Made by a program: the position numbers and the translations under genes. The notes below the pieces were generated by a model. The model was not told the origin of the DNA. It saw only the letters and a list, made by a program, of their open reading frames with translations, and made no database searches. Positions 1 to 6,051 of a DNA stretch of 6,051 nucleotides are shown piece after piece (within the stretch, counting starts at the first letter, position 1; each line of letters opens with the position of its first letter). Where the stretch lies: positions 1 through 6,051 of the forward strand of contig SPCK01000140.1 in the NCBI GenBank assembly GCA_004525355.1, read 5' to 3'. The DNA comes from Spirochaetales bacterium (GTDB lineage Bacteria > Spirochaetota > Spirochaetia > Treponematales > UBA12059).

Positions 1-74
1 CGCCCCGCACAATCGAGTTGTTCGGCGAATACTTCGAATTGTGGCCAAAACTATTCCTGGGGTTCAAGTTCTAA
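1..74 (+). CDS. Possible C-terminal end of an upstream gene (partial)
   Basis: Frame 3 is open from the left edge to a TAA at 72-74 and would encode about 23 residues ending ELWPKLFLGFKF. The aromatic, hydrophobic and basic mix looks more like a real protein C-terminus than the other two plus frames, which read through the same bases with scattered rare-looking codons. The call is weak because all three plus frames are open here and the stretch is very short. If it is real, the downstream hairpin at 119-163 would lie in its 3' untranslated region. I do not recognise the family. Confidence 0.25.
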   Translation, partial: PRTIELFGEYFELWPKLFLGFKF

Positions 75-118
75 AAAATGCAGGGAGACGGAAGCTACAA
101 ACAGCTTTCGTGGCCCTT

Positions 119-163
119 CGCCCCTGGCCAGCCATCCCACAACGGGACAGCCGGCCAGGGGCG
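119..163. repeat. Perfect 11-bp inverted repeat forming a long hairpin
   Basis: Arms 119-129 (CGCCCCTGGCC) and 153-163 (GGCCAGGGGCG) are exact reverse complements. Inside them, TCCC (135-138) can pair with GGGA (144-147) around an ACAAC loop, giving a two-tier stem with a small internal loop. A weaker hairpin, AAGCT 92-96 with AGCTT 103-107, lies just upstream. After the big stem comes ATCCTTTCC, not a clean T run, so this is a poor intrinsic terminator. It could be a terminator with a weak U tract, an RNA structure in the upstream gene's 3' end, or a protein-binding repeat ahead of the FecR-domain gene promoter. Confidence 0.6.
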
Positions 164-201
164 ATCCTTTCCACATCGAAAAAATACTCCCACGGGACGA
201 C

Positions 202-230
202 TCGAAAATGCAGAACGTGCGCGATATACT
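202..230 (+). promoter_or_regulatory. Sigma70-like promoter of the FecR-domain gene
   Basis: A -10 box TATACT (225-230, five of six consensus bases) lies 17 bp after a weaker -35 box TCGAAA (202-207, four of six). Transcription would begin near 237, giving a leader of about 40 nt that contains the AAGGAG ribosome binding site at 263-268. Assigned from consensus match and spacing only. Confidence 0.5.
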
Positions 231-275
231 AGGAAGGGCTGAACGCATATATGGCTCATTCCAAGGAGTTCTTCC

Positions 276-1406
276 ATGAAAAGAAGTAGGTTCGCTCATT
301 TCGTGCTGCTCGCGATTATCTTGATCCCCATAGCATCCGCTTGGGCACAGTCGCCTCAACCCTTCGGCAGCATCGAATACGTGGAAGGCAACGCCATCGT
401 CATGCGTTCAGGAAAATCCTTGGGCGAGGCCAATATCGGGGATGACGTCCTGCCCGACGATATGATCAAGACGGCCGCCGACGGCCTCGTCGTGATCGCG
501 TTGGACAAGAGCACCGGCATGCGCGGTTCCCTTACCATCAATCCGAAATCAGTCGCCTACCTGCGTATTTCGCGCGACCAGAGCGGCGTCAAGAGCGGTA
601 TCGACCTCATCGCAGGCCAGATCGCCTCCAAGATGACCAAGCTCTCGGGTAGTCCCACATTCCAGGTCAGCACCGAAACCGTCGCCATGGGCGTCCGCGG
701 AACAGCGTTCCAGGTAGTTACTTCGGTGAACGGATCGATCCTGATCACCTGTTCAGAGGGCGAAGTCGCCGCTACCGACGGCATTACGTCCCTTGGCGTA
801 CCCGCCGGATCGGCAGTCGAACGGAAACCGTCGGAGCGCCTACGCTTCATTCCGGTCTCGGTCTCCTCGCCCGACCAGTTCGCAAAACGATGGATCGCCG
901 ATGAGATAGAAGCCTTCAAGGTCAATGCGCCAAAGGCCCTGGCCGACTACGAGCAACGCTATTCCGAGTTGTTCACCCGATTCGCTGAAGCCTTCGATCC
1001 GCTGCAGAAGAGCGAGATCCTGTCCAAGTGGATACGCGAGGACAGCGCCGGCCTGGTGCCCAATTCCAACGATGCCTCCACCCTGCGCGAGAAGAAGGAC
1101 ATGGCACCCCGTATCCTGGAGATACGCAAGGTCCTGTTCATTTTCGAACGCATCTACTACCGGATTGAGCAGCTCGAGTCGCTCATTCTTGGCACAACCA
1201 TGGAACGCGTCGAGATTCGTCGGGGCTATACCGCGGGCGACTTCCTGCGCCGCTTCAAGGCCGAGGCATCCGCGCTCGAACGCCGGGTAGCGCTCTTCAG
1301 GTACGCGGAAAAACTGTATGAGCTCCGCAACCAGGGCGGGGCGGGGTTCTCCGGTCTGGGCAACGACGATGATTTCTTCGGGTCCTCGGGCGATTGGGAT
1401 TTCTGA
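276..1406 (+). CDS. Exported FecR-domain protein with a helical C-terminal region
   Basis: A 376-residue protein predicted to act outside the cytoplasm. The ATG at 276 is supported by AAGGAG at 263-268, seven bases upstream, and by the signal peptide that follows: basic MKRSRFAH, a hydrophobic core at about 9-20, and a likely cleavage site after SAWA (residue 24). There is no lipobox cysteine, so it should be soluble or outer-membrane associated rather than a lipoprotein. Residues 29-165 resemble the FecR beta-rich domain and include the typical GVRGTAF motif (139-145). Residues 205-350 are charged and mainly helical, perhaps an interaction domain. The last 20 residues turn glycine-rich, then acidic-aromatic (DDDFFGSSGDWDF). 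Classical FecR is a membrane anti-sigma regulator of iron uptake, but this protein has no internal membrane segment and no adjacent sigma factor or TonB receptor. That role is not supported, and a periplasmic scaffold or binding function is more likely. It appears to be a single-gene unit closed by the terminator at 1426-1451. Confidence 0.88.
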   Translation: MKRSRFAHFVLLAIILIPIASAWAQSPQPFGSIEYVEGNAIVMRSGKSLGEANIGDDVLPDDMIKTAADGLVVIALDKSTGMRGSLTINPKSVAYLRISRDQSGVKSGIDLIAGQIASKMTKLSGSPTFQVSTETVAMGVRGTAFQVVTSVNGSILITCSEGEVAATDGITSLGVPAGSAVERKPSERLRFIPVSVSSPDQFAKRWIADEIEAFKVNAPKALADYEQRYSELFTRFAEAFDPLQKSEILSKWIREDSAGLVPNSNDASTLREKKDMAPRILEIRKVLFIFERIYYRIEQLESLILGTTMERVEIRRGYTAGDFLRRFKAEASALERRVALFRYAEKLYELRNQGGAGFSGLGNDDDFFGSSGDWDF

Positions 1407-1425
1407 GGATCGGCAAGCTGTACGG

Positions 1426-1451
1426 CGGCGACCAACGGGTCGCCGTTTTTT
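1426..1451 (+). terminator. Rho-independent terminator after the FecR-domain gene
   Basis: CGGCGACC (1426-1433) pairs perfectly with GGTCGCCG (1438-1445) around a four-base AACG loop. Six Ts (1446-1451) follow at once. The structure starts 20 bases after the stop codon. It is a textbook plus-strand intrinsic terminator and separates the FecR-domain gene from the sensor/dehydrogenase pair. Confidence 0.92.
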
Positions 1452-1491
1452 ATTCATTGCGGTATCATCCGCGACAATATGACAGAAGCAT

Positions 1492-1501
1492 TACAATTGT
1501 A
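1492..1501. promoter_or_regulatory. 10-bp palindrome upstream of the sensor promoter, possible operator
   Basis: TACAATTGTA is a perfect palindrome in the AT-rich intergenic gap, ending three bases before the proposed -35 box at 1505-1510. Its position suits an activator or repressor site. Its left half, TACAAT, also resembles a -10 box, but I found no convincing -35 at a suitable distance. A ten-base palindrome in AT-rich DNA can arise by chance. Confidence 0.3.
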
Positions 1502-1504
1502 TTA

Positions 1505-1534
1505 TTGACTATTCAACCTTTCAGCGTACATACT
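1505..1534 (+). promoter_or_regulatory. Candidate promoter of the sensor/dehydrogenase unit
   Basis: A strong -35 box TTGACT (1505-1510, five of six) is followed after 18 bp by CATACT (1529-1534, four of six). Transcription would begin at about 1540-1541, essentially at the sensor's ATG (1540). That would make the mRNA leaderless, in keeping with the lack of any Shine-Dalgarno sequence ahead of that ATG. The surrounding 80 bases are clearly more AT-rich than the flanking genes. Confidence 0.42.
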
Positions 1535-1539
1535 GCGGC

Positions 1540-2811
1540 ATGAACGCCGATGACTTCCAGCAATTACTATATATCGTACTGGCACCCGCGAGCGTCGTAT
1601 TCCTTATCGTCCTGCTCATGCGTGTCGCCCCGACACTGAAAGACGATAGAAACCGGTCGTTCTTCGCGCTCGCCGTCGCCGATATCGGCTGGCTGATCGC
1701 GAACTGGCTCGAGGCGGTATGGCCGACGAGATCGGGTACCGTCCTCTGGATGCAGATCGCCTTCATCTTCATCACCACCCTGCCCGTAGCGTGGCTGGAA
1801 TATACAATCCGCATCTCAGGCAGGGACCACCACCATCCCGCGATACGGATCGCCTCGCTGTCACTGGTACCGGTCGTTACGATAATCATCGTTTTCACGA
1901 ATTCATACCACTCCATGTTCTGGTCCGAACTGCGTTTTACCAGTGTACTCGGAATGCCGTTCATCCATTCCTACTTCGGCCCCTGGTTCTGGGTCCATGC
2001 CGCATATTCATACAGCCTCATCGCGGTGGGCGCCGTCATCGTCATCGACGCATACCGCGGCCTCGCGAAAAACCTGAAAAACCAGGCCAGGCTCATTATC
2101 CTGGCGGTAATCCTGCCGATGGCATACAATGTCGCTTACATAACGGGATTCCTTCCATTCCTCCGCAAGGATTTCACGGCGATTATCTTCGCCGTCTCCG
2201 CAACCCTGTTCGCGATCGCCTCGGATCGATACGGGCTTTTTTCGGTCGTGCCCATCGCCCGATCCACCCTCTTTGAGTCGCTCGGTACGGCCGTTTTCGT
2301 TCTCAGCGATTCGGGGAGGGTATTGGATGCCAACCATGCCGCCAAGGATATGCTGGACGGCGCCGATCCCGTAGGAACGTCATCCGGCGAATGGAAACCC
2401 CTTGAACTGGTCAGCCGATCCCTGGGCAAGCAGGGGCCATGGGAAGCCGATATCACGCTCGACACGAAATATGGCAGGCGCCCCTTCGAGTTGATTTGCG
2501 TACCGCTGAAGACGGGCAAGGACAATCGAATCGGGCTTCTGGTCACCCTGCACGACGTAGCGGTACGCTATGAAATGGTCAAGGAGACGAGCTCCATGCT
2601 CAACGCGGCCATCAACGAGAACAAGGCGATGGGAGATAGAACCCTGCCACTCTGTTCGGACTGTGGCAAGGCGCGAACCAGGAACGGCCGATGGGCGCCG
2701 CTCCCGGAAGTGATGGCAGAGCGCTTCGGAATCAGCGTTACCCACGGACTGTGCCCGACCTGCCTTCCCCGCTACTCCGGCGACCATAGCAAGGTAAAAT
2801 CCGATGCCTGA
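1540..2811 (+). CDS. 7TM-PAS membrane sensor with a C-terminal paired-CxxC module, no kinase domain
   Basis: A 423-residue inner-membrane protein. Residues 1-235 resemble the histidine-kinase N-terminal 7TM region: hydrophobic segments at roughly 8-28, 41-60, 68-90, 101-120, 147-171, 184-203 and 211-228, the FTNSYHSMFW motif (119-128) and the RYGLFSVVPIAR junction (230-241). A PAS-type domain follows at about 243-345 (AVFVLSDSGRVLDANHAA). The protein then ends without a histidine-kinase, GGDEF, EAL or HD domain. Instead, residues 369-412 hold CSDC (372-375) and CPTC (405-408) around a GRW and THGLC segment. This matches a tail I know from many PAS and response-regulator proteins (LPICxxCKKIRDxxGYW...SHGICPxC) and is probably zinc-binding. 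The ATG at 1540 is the only sensible start ahead of the first membrane segment, but no ribosome binding site precedes it. The gene overlaps the alcohol dehydrogenase gene by 8 nt, implying co-expression. The ligand and output partner are unknown. Confidence 0.85.
   Translation: MNADDFQQLLYIVLAPASVVFLIVLLMRVAPTLKDDRNRSFFALAVADIGWLIANWLEAVWPTRSGTVLWMQIAFIFITTLPVAWLEYTIRISGRDHHHPAIRIASLSLVPVVTIIIVFTNSYHSMFWSELRFTSVLGMPFIHSYFGPWFWVHAAYSYSLIAVGAVIVIDAYRGLAKNLKNQARLIILAVILPMAYNVAYITGFLPFLRKDFTAIIFAVSATLFAIASDRYGLFSVVPIARSTLFESLGTAVFVLSDSGRVLDANHAAKDMLDGADPVGTSSGEWKPLELVSRSLGKQGPWEADITLDTKYGRRPFELICVPLKTGKDNRIGLLVTLHDVAVRYEMVKETSSMLNAAINENKAMGDRTLPLCSDCGKARTRNGRWAPLPEVMAERFGISVTHGLCPTCLPRYSGDHSKVKSDA
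2791..2811 (+). other. Translational coupling junction between sensor and dehydrogenase
   Basis: The dehydrogenase ATG (2804-2806) lies inside the end of the sensor gene, whose TGA is at 2809-2811, so the two share ATGCCTGA. AAGG at 2791-2794, within the sensor coding sequence, is a plausible ribosome binding site nine bases ahead of the ATG. This arrangement usually means ribosomes finishing the first gene help start the second. Confidence 0.75.
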
Positions 2812-4009
2812 AAATTTCCAGCCGTTTTCGTTCCTATGCCAAACCTGGCTTGAATTCGGAGCGGGTTCCGCGGGGCGTGTCGGCGAACTCGTTCGTGATT
2901 TGGGACTACGCTCCGTCCTGGTGGTAACGGGAACCGGGGCAACAAAGGATTCCGCCGGATTCGCCTCGATGGTGTCGTCGCTGGACGGCTGCGGTATAGA
3001 ATACGAGACGTTCCCCCGGGTGACGCCCGATCCGGAGGCGGAGCTCGTACGAGAGGCGACCGCCCGCATTCTGGAAGGCGGCAGGCAAGCTGTCGTGGCC
3101 TACGGCGGCGGCAGTCCCATCGACTGCGCCAAGAGCGCCGCACTATCCGCCGCCAACGGCGTCGACATACTCGACTTCGTGTACGGCAGGGTCACTCCCC
3201 GAAAGCCCGCCCTGCCCATCATTGCCGTCCCGACTACCGCGGGCACCGGAAGCGAGATGAGTTCGGCCGCGGTAACGACCGACAGGCAAGCCAAGCGCAA
3301 GCTCGGCTACTCCCACCAGTCATTCTTCCCGCGCCTCGCGGTCATCGATCCGGAAACGCACCTGACCTTGCCGCCCGCCGTGACCGCGGCAACCGGAATG
3401 GACGCCCTTACGCACCTCGTCGAATCGTACCTGTCGCTGGGCGCCAATCCGGCAAGCGACGCCATCAATCTGCACTGCGTACGCCTGATCGGCGCCAATC
3501 TTGAAAAGGCCTGGCGCGATGGCTCCGACCTTGAAGCCAGGTCTGGAATGGCGATCGCGTCCGCCCTCGCTGGCGCGGCATTCAGCAACACCGGACTCGG
3601 CATGGTACATGGTTTCGCGCATCCGGTGGGGGCCCGCTTCGGCACGGCCCACGGACTTGCGAATGCCATTCTTCTGCCGTACGTGCTGGCTGCGTTGGTG
3701 GGTTTCACTCCCAAGCGCATGGACGACCTTGCGGAAGCCTTTGGCCTCCCCGCCGACCATGACGATCCGGGTACCGCCGGTCAAACCTTCGTCCGCGCGT
3801 TGCGGGAACTAACCGCCGCCTTGGGAGTCCCCGAACGACTCGCGGACCTCGGCATGACCGAAAGCGATCTTGCCGATATCCTGCCCGACGCGCTGTCCTA
3901 CCGGATGCGCGCTCGCAGTCCCCGCCCGTTTACCGATGACGAACTGGCGCGCCTCTTGAGGGCAGCCTGGAGCGGCGACTTCCTAGAGGCCGAAAACCTC
4001 AAGCCGTGA
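2804..4009 (+). CDS. Iron-containing (group III) alcohol dehydrogenase
   Basis: A 401-residue cytoplasmic oxidoreductase, close to the usual family length, expected to interconvert an alcohol and an aldehyde or ketone using NAD(P)(H). The N-terminal nucleotide-binding half has the GGGSPIDCAK motif (101-110) and the PTTAGTGSE loop (143-151). The C-terminal helical half carries the metal site: D200 and H204 in GMDALTH, H269 in MVHG, and H283 in TAHG. H273 sits between them, as in lactaldehyde reductase FucO, where the D-x3-H and later histidine spacings are the same. All ligands are present, so the enzyme should be active with Fe2+ or a similar divalent metal. The substrate cannot be told from sequence: family members act on ethanol, butanol, lactaldehyde, 1,3-propanediol and others. 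The start is set by the 8-nt overlap with the sensor and by AAGG at 2791-2794. The 3' end overlaps sbcC on the other strand by 27 nt. Confidence 0.93.
   Translation: MPENFQPFSFLCQTWLEFGAGSAGRVGELVRDLGLRSVLVVTGTGATKDSAGFASMVSSLDGCGIEYETFPRVTPDPEAELVREATARILEGGRQAVVAYGGGSPIDCAKSAALSAANGVDILDFVYGRVTPRKPALPIIAVPTTAGTGSEMSSAAVTTDRQAKRKLGYSHQSFFPRLAVIDPETHLTLPPAVTAATGMDALTHLVESYLSLGANPASDAINLHCVRLIGANLEKAWRDGSDLEARSGMAIASALAGAAFSNTGLGMVHGFAHPVGARFGTAHGLANAILLPYVLAALVGFTPKRMDDLAEAFGLPADHDDPGTAGQTFVRALRELTAALGVPERLADLGMTESDLADILPDALSYRMRARSPRPFTDDELARLLRAAWSGDFLEAENLKP
3983..4009. other. Convergent 3' overlap of the dehydrogenase and sbcC genes
   Basis: The dehydrogenase stop TGA (4007-4009) lies beyond the sbcC stop (TAG on the minus strand, 3985-3983), so both strands code across 27 bp. 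The codon registers are aligned: the dehydrogenase stop is antisense to a serine codon of SbcC. No hairpin followed by a T run is visible near the junction on either strand, so transcripts probably run some way into the opposing gene. Confidence 0.85.
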
Positions 4010-6051
4010 GCCAGCCCTGGTCTTCCTGACCTCGATTCGAGCGGGCACGCGCGAGCGCAATTCCGGTACATGCGAGACGATGCCGATGATCCGGTTCCCG
4101 CGAACGCGGTCGAGAGCGGCCATCACCTTATCCAACATATCCTCATCCAGCGTCCCGAATCCTTCGTCGATAAAAATGGAGTCCAGGGAAACACCGCCGG
4201 CGCCCCGGACAATCACGTCGGACAGCCCGAGCGCCAGCGCGATCGAGGTAAGAAACTTCTCCCCGCCCGATAAACTTGAAGCCGGCCTCGACCGTCCTGT
4301 AAAGGCGTCCGCAACCTCAAGGTCCAGGCCGACCCTACCGCGATTCCTGCCCTCCGTGACCCGAAGATCGTAGCGGCCATCGCTCATCTCGCGTAGGCGG
4401 ACGGACGCCCGATTGGCAACCCGTGAAAAGTACGAGGCGAGGACGTAGTTCTTGAACGACAATCTCCTGCCTGAAGTCTCGCCATTGAGCAACGATGCCA
4501 ACGACGTAAGCGCTTCACCGCGATCGCGCAGGGCAACTCGTTTTTCCTCCGCCTCGTCCAGCCCGGCCAGCCGGGAGGCCAGGTCCCGTTCCCTGAGGGC
4601 CGCGAGCTCGGCTGCCTCGCGCGCCTGCCGATGCGCTTCCGTCATGGCCTGCAGCCGCGCCTGCACAGCCGGAATATCCGGCCTCTGTCCGGCCGAGGTC
4701 AGCCGCTCGGCTGCCAGGAGCCTAGCTCGAGCCGAGGCGCATGCTTCATCGTAGGCAGCCGCCTTTTTCCTACCCTCGGCCAAATCAATCCGCTCCAGCA
4801 AGGCAGCCGCCCAGGCATCCCGATCCTGGAACCCGGCGGATTCCAGCGCTACCTTCGCTTTGCCAGTAGCTGCTTTTGCATCCACCGCGGCCGTCTCGAT
4901 ACGAGCCACCAAGTCGCTCATCCGAAGCGCGACGGATTCGCGTTCCCGACGCCAAGCCTCAGTCGCGGTCTCCAGCACCACCTTCTCTGCGACCGCCTGC
5001 TCGCGATCGAGCCTGACGGCCTTGAGTGCGGCTCGCGGATCGCCCTGGCCGGCGCCCCTTCGCGCTTCCTCGACAGCTGCATCCGCAGCCGCCATGAGAG
5101 CAGCCGCCTCGGCGACGCGCGCCTGGCACGCCCTCGCCTCCAGCCTGCTGGCATCCAGTTCACCCCTCAGGTTTGAGACTTCTCGCGCGTTGGCAACGTT
5201 GTCCTTCTCGGCGCAATCGGCAAGAATGAGGATGCGTTCCGCTTCCTGCAACGATTCCCGGACACGTATCGAATCGGCCCGGTCAGGCAGCTCCGCCAGG
5301 CGCTTCAAGTACTCCTCGATGCGTTCGTTCAACGAGCGTACGTCGGCACCCGCTTCGGCAAGCTCCGTATCGGCGGCCCGTAAGCGCTCGCTCAATGCTT
5401 TTCGCTCGGCTTGCAGCCCGCTCGCCTCGGCACGAGAATTCTTGTCCGAGGCCGGGGACGGGTGATCGGCGGACCCGCAGACCGGGCATGGCGCTCCCGG
5501 TTCAAGGAGCACCGATAGCCGTATGGCAGCGTCTCGATCCAGGCTCGACTCTACCAGGGCGATCCGCCGGGCCAATTCATCGCGATCTTTCTCGGCTCGT
5601 CCCGATCGTTCAATCGCGGTAGCTTGCGACGCTTTTGCCGCAAAGATCGTCGCACTGACTGATTCCGCTTCCTGCGTGAGACGAGAATTTTCCCTGGCGA
5701 TGTCGCGGCGAATCGTCGCCGCCTCGCGCTCGGCGGCCAAGGTCTCCGGATCCGCCAGCCTGGCCATCAATTCCGCCAGTCGTACAGACACGTTCAGCTC
5801 TGCCTCGATCGCCGCTTCCGCGGCCTTGTTGAGGGCGTCTATTCTTTCGCTTGCGATCGTCGCGTTTGCCATCGCGGTCTCGAGCCGATCCCACGCCTGG
5901 ACTCGGCCCGTCAGGTCCCCTTCACTCCTGTCCAGCTCGATGATCCTTCCGGCCAACTCGGCGACGTTCTCGCCGGATTCCCGGATCACCGCTTCCCTGG
6001 AATCGATAACGGCCGCTTCCCGACGGGTTTCCTCCAGCGCGCCCGTCTCGA
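3983..6051 (-). CDS. sbcC: SbcC, ATPase/coiled-coil subunit of the SbcCD nuclease (N-terminus outside the window)
   Basis: The reading frame stays open to the right edge: 20 further codons precede the GTG at 5989, which is therefore an internal valine rather than the start. About 688 C-terminal residues are visible. With SbcD, this SMC-like protein (the bacterial counterpart of Rad50) cuts hairpins and protein-blocked DNA ends. Counting from that GTG codon as residue 1, there is an alanine- and charge-rich coiled coil, the zinc hook CPVC (168-171, nt 5477-5488) in the context GAPCPVCGSADHP, a second long coiled coil to about 500, then the C-terminal ATPase lobe. That lobe has SFKNYVLASYF (about 511-521), the ABC signature LSGGEKF (573-579), Walker B IFIDE (605-609), the D-loop GTLDED (612-617) and the H-loop SH (639-640). 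Every C-terminal catalytic motif is intact. The Walker A lobe, roughly the first third, lies beyond 6051, where sbcD would also be expected upstream. The signature has K where many homologues have T or S. Confidence 0.95.
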   Translation of the reverse strand, partial: ETGALEETRREAAVIDSREAVIRESGENVAELAGRIIELDRSEGDLTGRVQAWDRLETAMANATIASERIDALNKAAEAAIEAELNVSVRLAELMARLADPETLAAEREAATIRRDIARENSRLTQEAESVSATIFAAKASQATAIERSGRAEKDRDELARRIALVESSLDRDAAIRLSVLLEPGAPCPVCGSADHPSPASDKNSRAEASGLQAERKALSERLRAADTELAEAGADVRSLNERIEEYLKRLAELPDRADSIRVRESLQEAERILILADCAEKDNVANAREVSNLRGELDASRLEARACQARVAEAAALMAAADAAVEEARRGAGQGDPRAALKAVRLDREQAVAEKVVLETATEAWRRERESVALRMSDLVARIETAAVDAKAATGKAKVALESAGFQDRDAWAAALLERIDLAEGRKKAAAYDEACASARARLLAAERLTSAGQRPDIPAVQARLQAMTEAHRQAREAAELAALRERDLASRLAGLDEAEEKRVALRDRGEALTSLASLLNGETSGRRLSFKNYVLASYFSRVANRASVRLREMSDGRYDLRVTEGRNRGRVGLDLEVADAFTGRSRPASSLSGGEKFLTSIALALGLSDVIVRGAGGVSLDSIFIDEGFGTLDEDMLDKVMAALDRVRGNRIIGIVSHVPELRSRVPARIEVRKTRAGSRLEVFGL

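Noticed and set aside
41..232. Plus-strand 63-codon open frame at the left end
   Set aside because: It has no ribosome binding site, and its arginine, cysteine and proline-rich product resembles no protein I know. It runs through the hairpin and ends inside the proposed -10 box, so it looks like chance in GC-rich DNA.
208..279. Small frame starting at ATG 208 and ending in an ATGA overlap with the FecR-domain gene
   Set aside because: The proposed promoter's -10 box lies inside it and there is no good ribosome binding site, so it would not be on that transcript. The ATGA overlap is easily accidental.
840..1457. 205-codon minus-strand frame opposite the FecR-domain gene
   Set aside because: It is antisense to a gene with a signal peptide, FecR motif, ribosome binding site and terminator. 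The predicted product has no recognisable domain and the frame crosses the terminator.
2380..3143. Long minus-strand frames opposite the sensor/dehydrogenase junction
   Set aside because: Both plus-strand genes have strong family motifs here. The antisense products are proline, serine and arginine-rich, typical of shadow frames in GC-rich DNA.
4031..4041. CTCGATTCGAG as a terminator between the convergent genes
   Set aside because: The stem is five base pairs with a one-base loop, has no adjoining T run, and lies inside the SbcC coding sequence.
4631..5465. Plus-strand frames of about 180-200 codons within sbcC
   Set aside because: They are serine, alanine and arginine-rich low-complexity shadows of the SbcC coiled coil, whose zinc hook and ATPase motifs fix the true frame.
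5987..5989. GTG at 5989 as the sbcC start codon
   Set aside because: The frame continues upstream without a stop to the window edge in the same coiled-coil style, and the Walker A lobe needed by SbcC has not yet appeared. The real start must lie outside the window.

Overview
This GC-rich window carries three complete genes on the plus strand and one large partial gene on the minus strand. A Sec-exported FecR-domain protein, a membrane sensor of the 7TM histidine-kinase N-terminal type, an iron-dependent alcohol dehydrogenase and SbcC together suggest a Gram-negative-type bacterium. FecR-domain exported proteins and 7TM-PAS sensors ending in a paired CxxC tail are common in spirochaetes, so a high-GC spirochaete is my best guess. 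That is inference from gene style, with no marker gene present.

Layout: bases 1-275 are mostly non-coding. They may begin with the last codons of an upstream gene, followed by a long hairpin and a sigma70-like promoter. The FecR-domain gene (276-1406) has a good ribosome binding site and ends at a clear intrinsic terminator (1426-1451). A short AT-rich gap (1452-1539) carries a 10-bp palindrome and a promoter so close to the next start codon that the mRNA may be leaderless. The second transcription unit has two genes overlapping by 8 nt: a 7TM-PAS sensor without a recognisable kinase, cyclase or HD domain (1540-2811), then an iron-containing alcohol dehydrogenase with all expected metal ligands (2804-4009). 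The minus-strand gene (3983 to beyond 6051) is the C-terminal two-thirds or so of an SbcC-type nuclease subunit. It converges on the alcohol dehydrogenase gene, and the two 3' ends overlap by 27 nt.

How they fit together: the FecR-domain gene and the sensor/dehydrogenase pair look like separate units, split by the terminator. The 8-nt overlap implies coupled expression of the sensor and the dehydrogenase, but the signal sensed and the alcohol used cannot be read from the sequence. SbcC is a DNA-repair gene with no evident link to the others. I found no mobile element, CRISPR array, tRNA or rRNA. The least ordinary item is the sensor whose only candidate output is a paired-cysteine C-terminal module. 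I see no clear evidence of a wholly new system.
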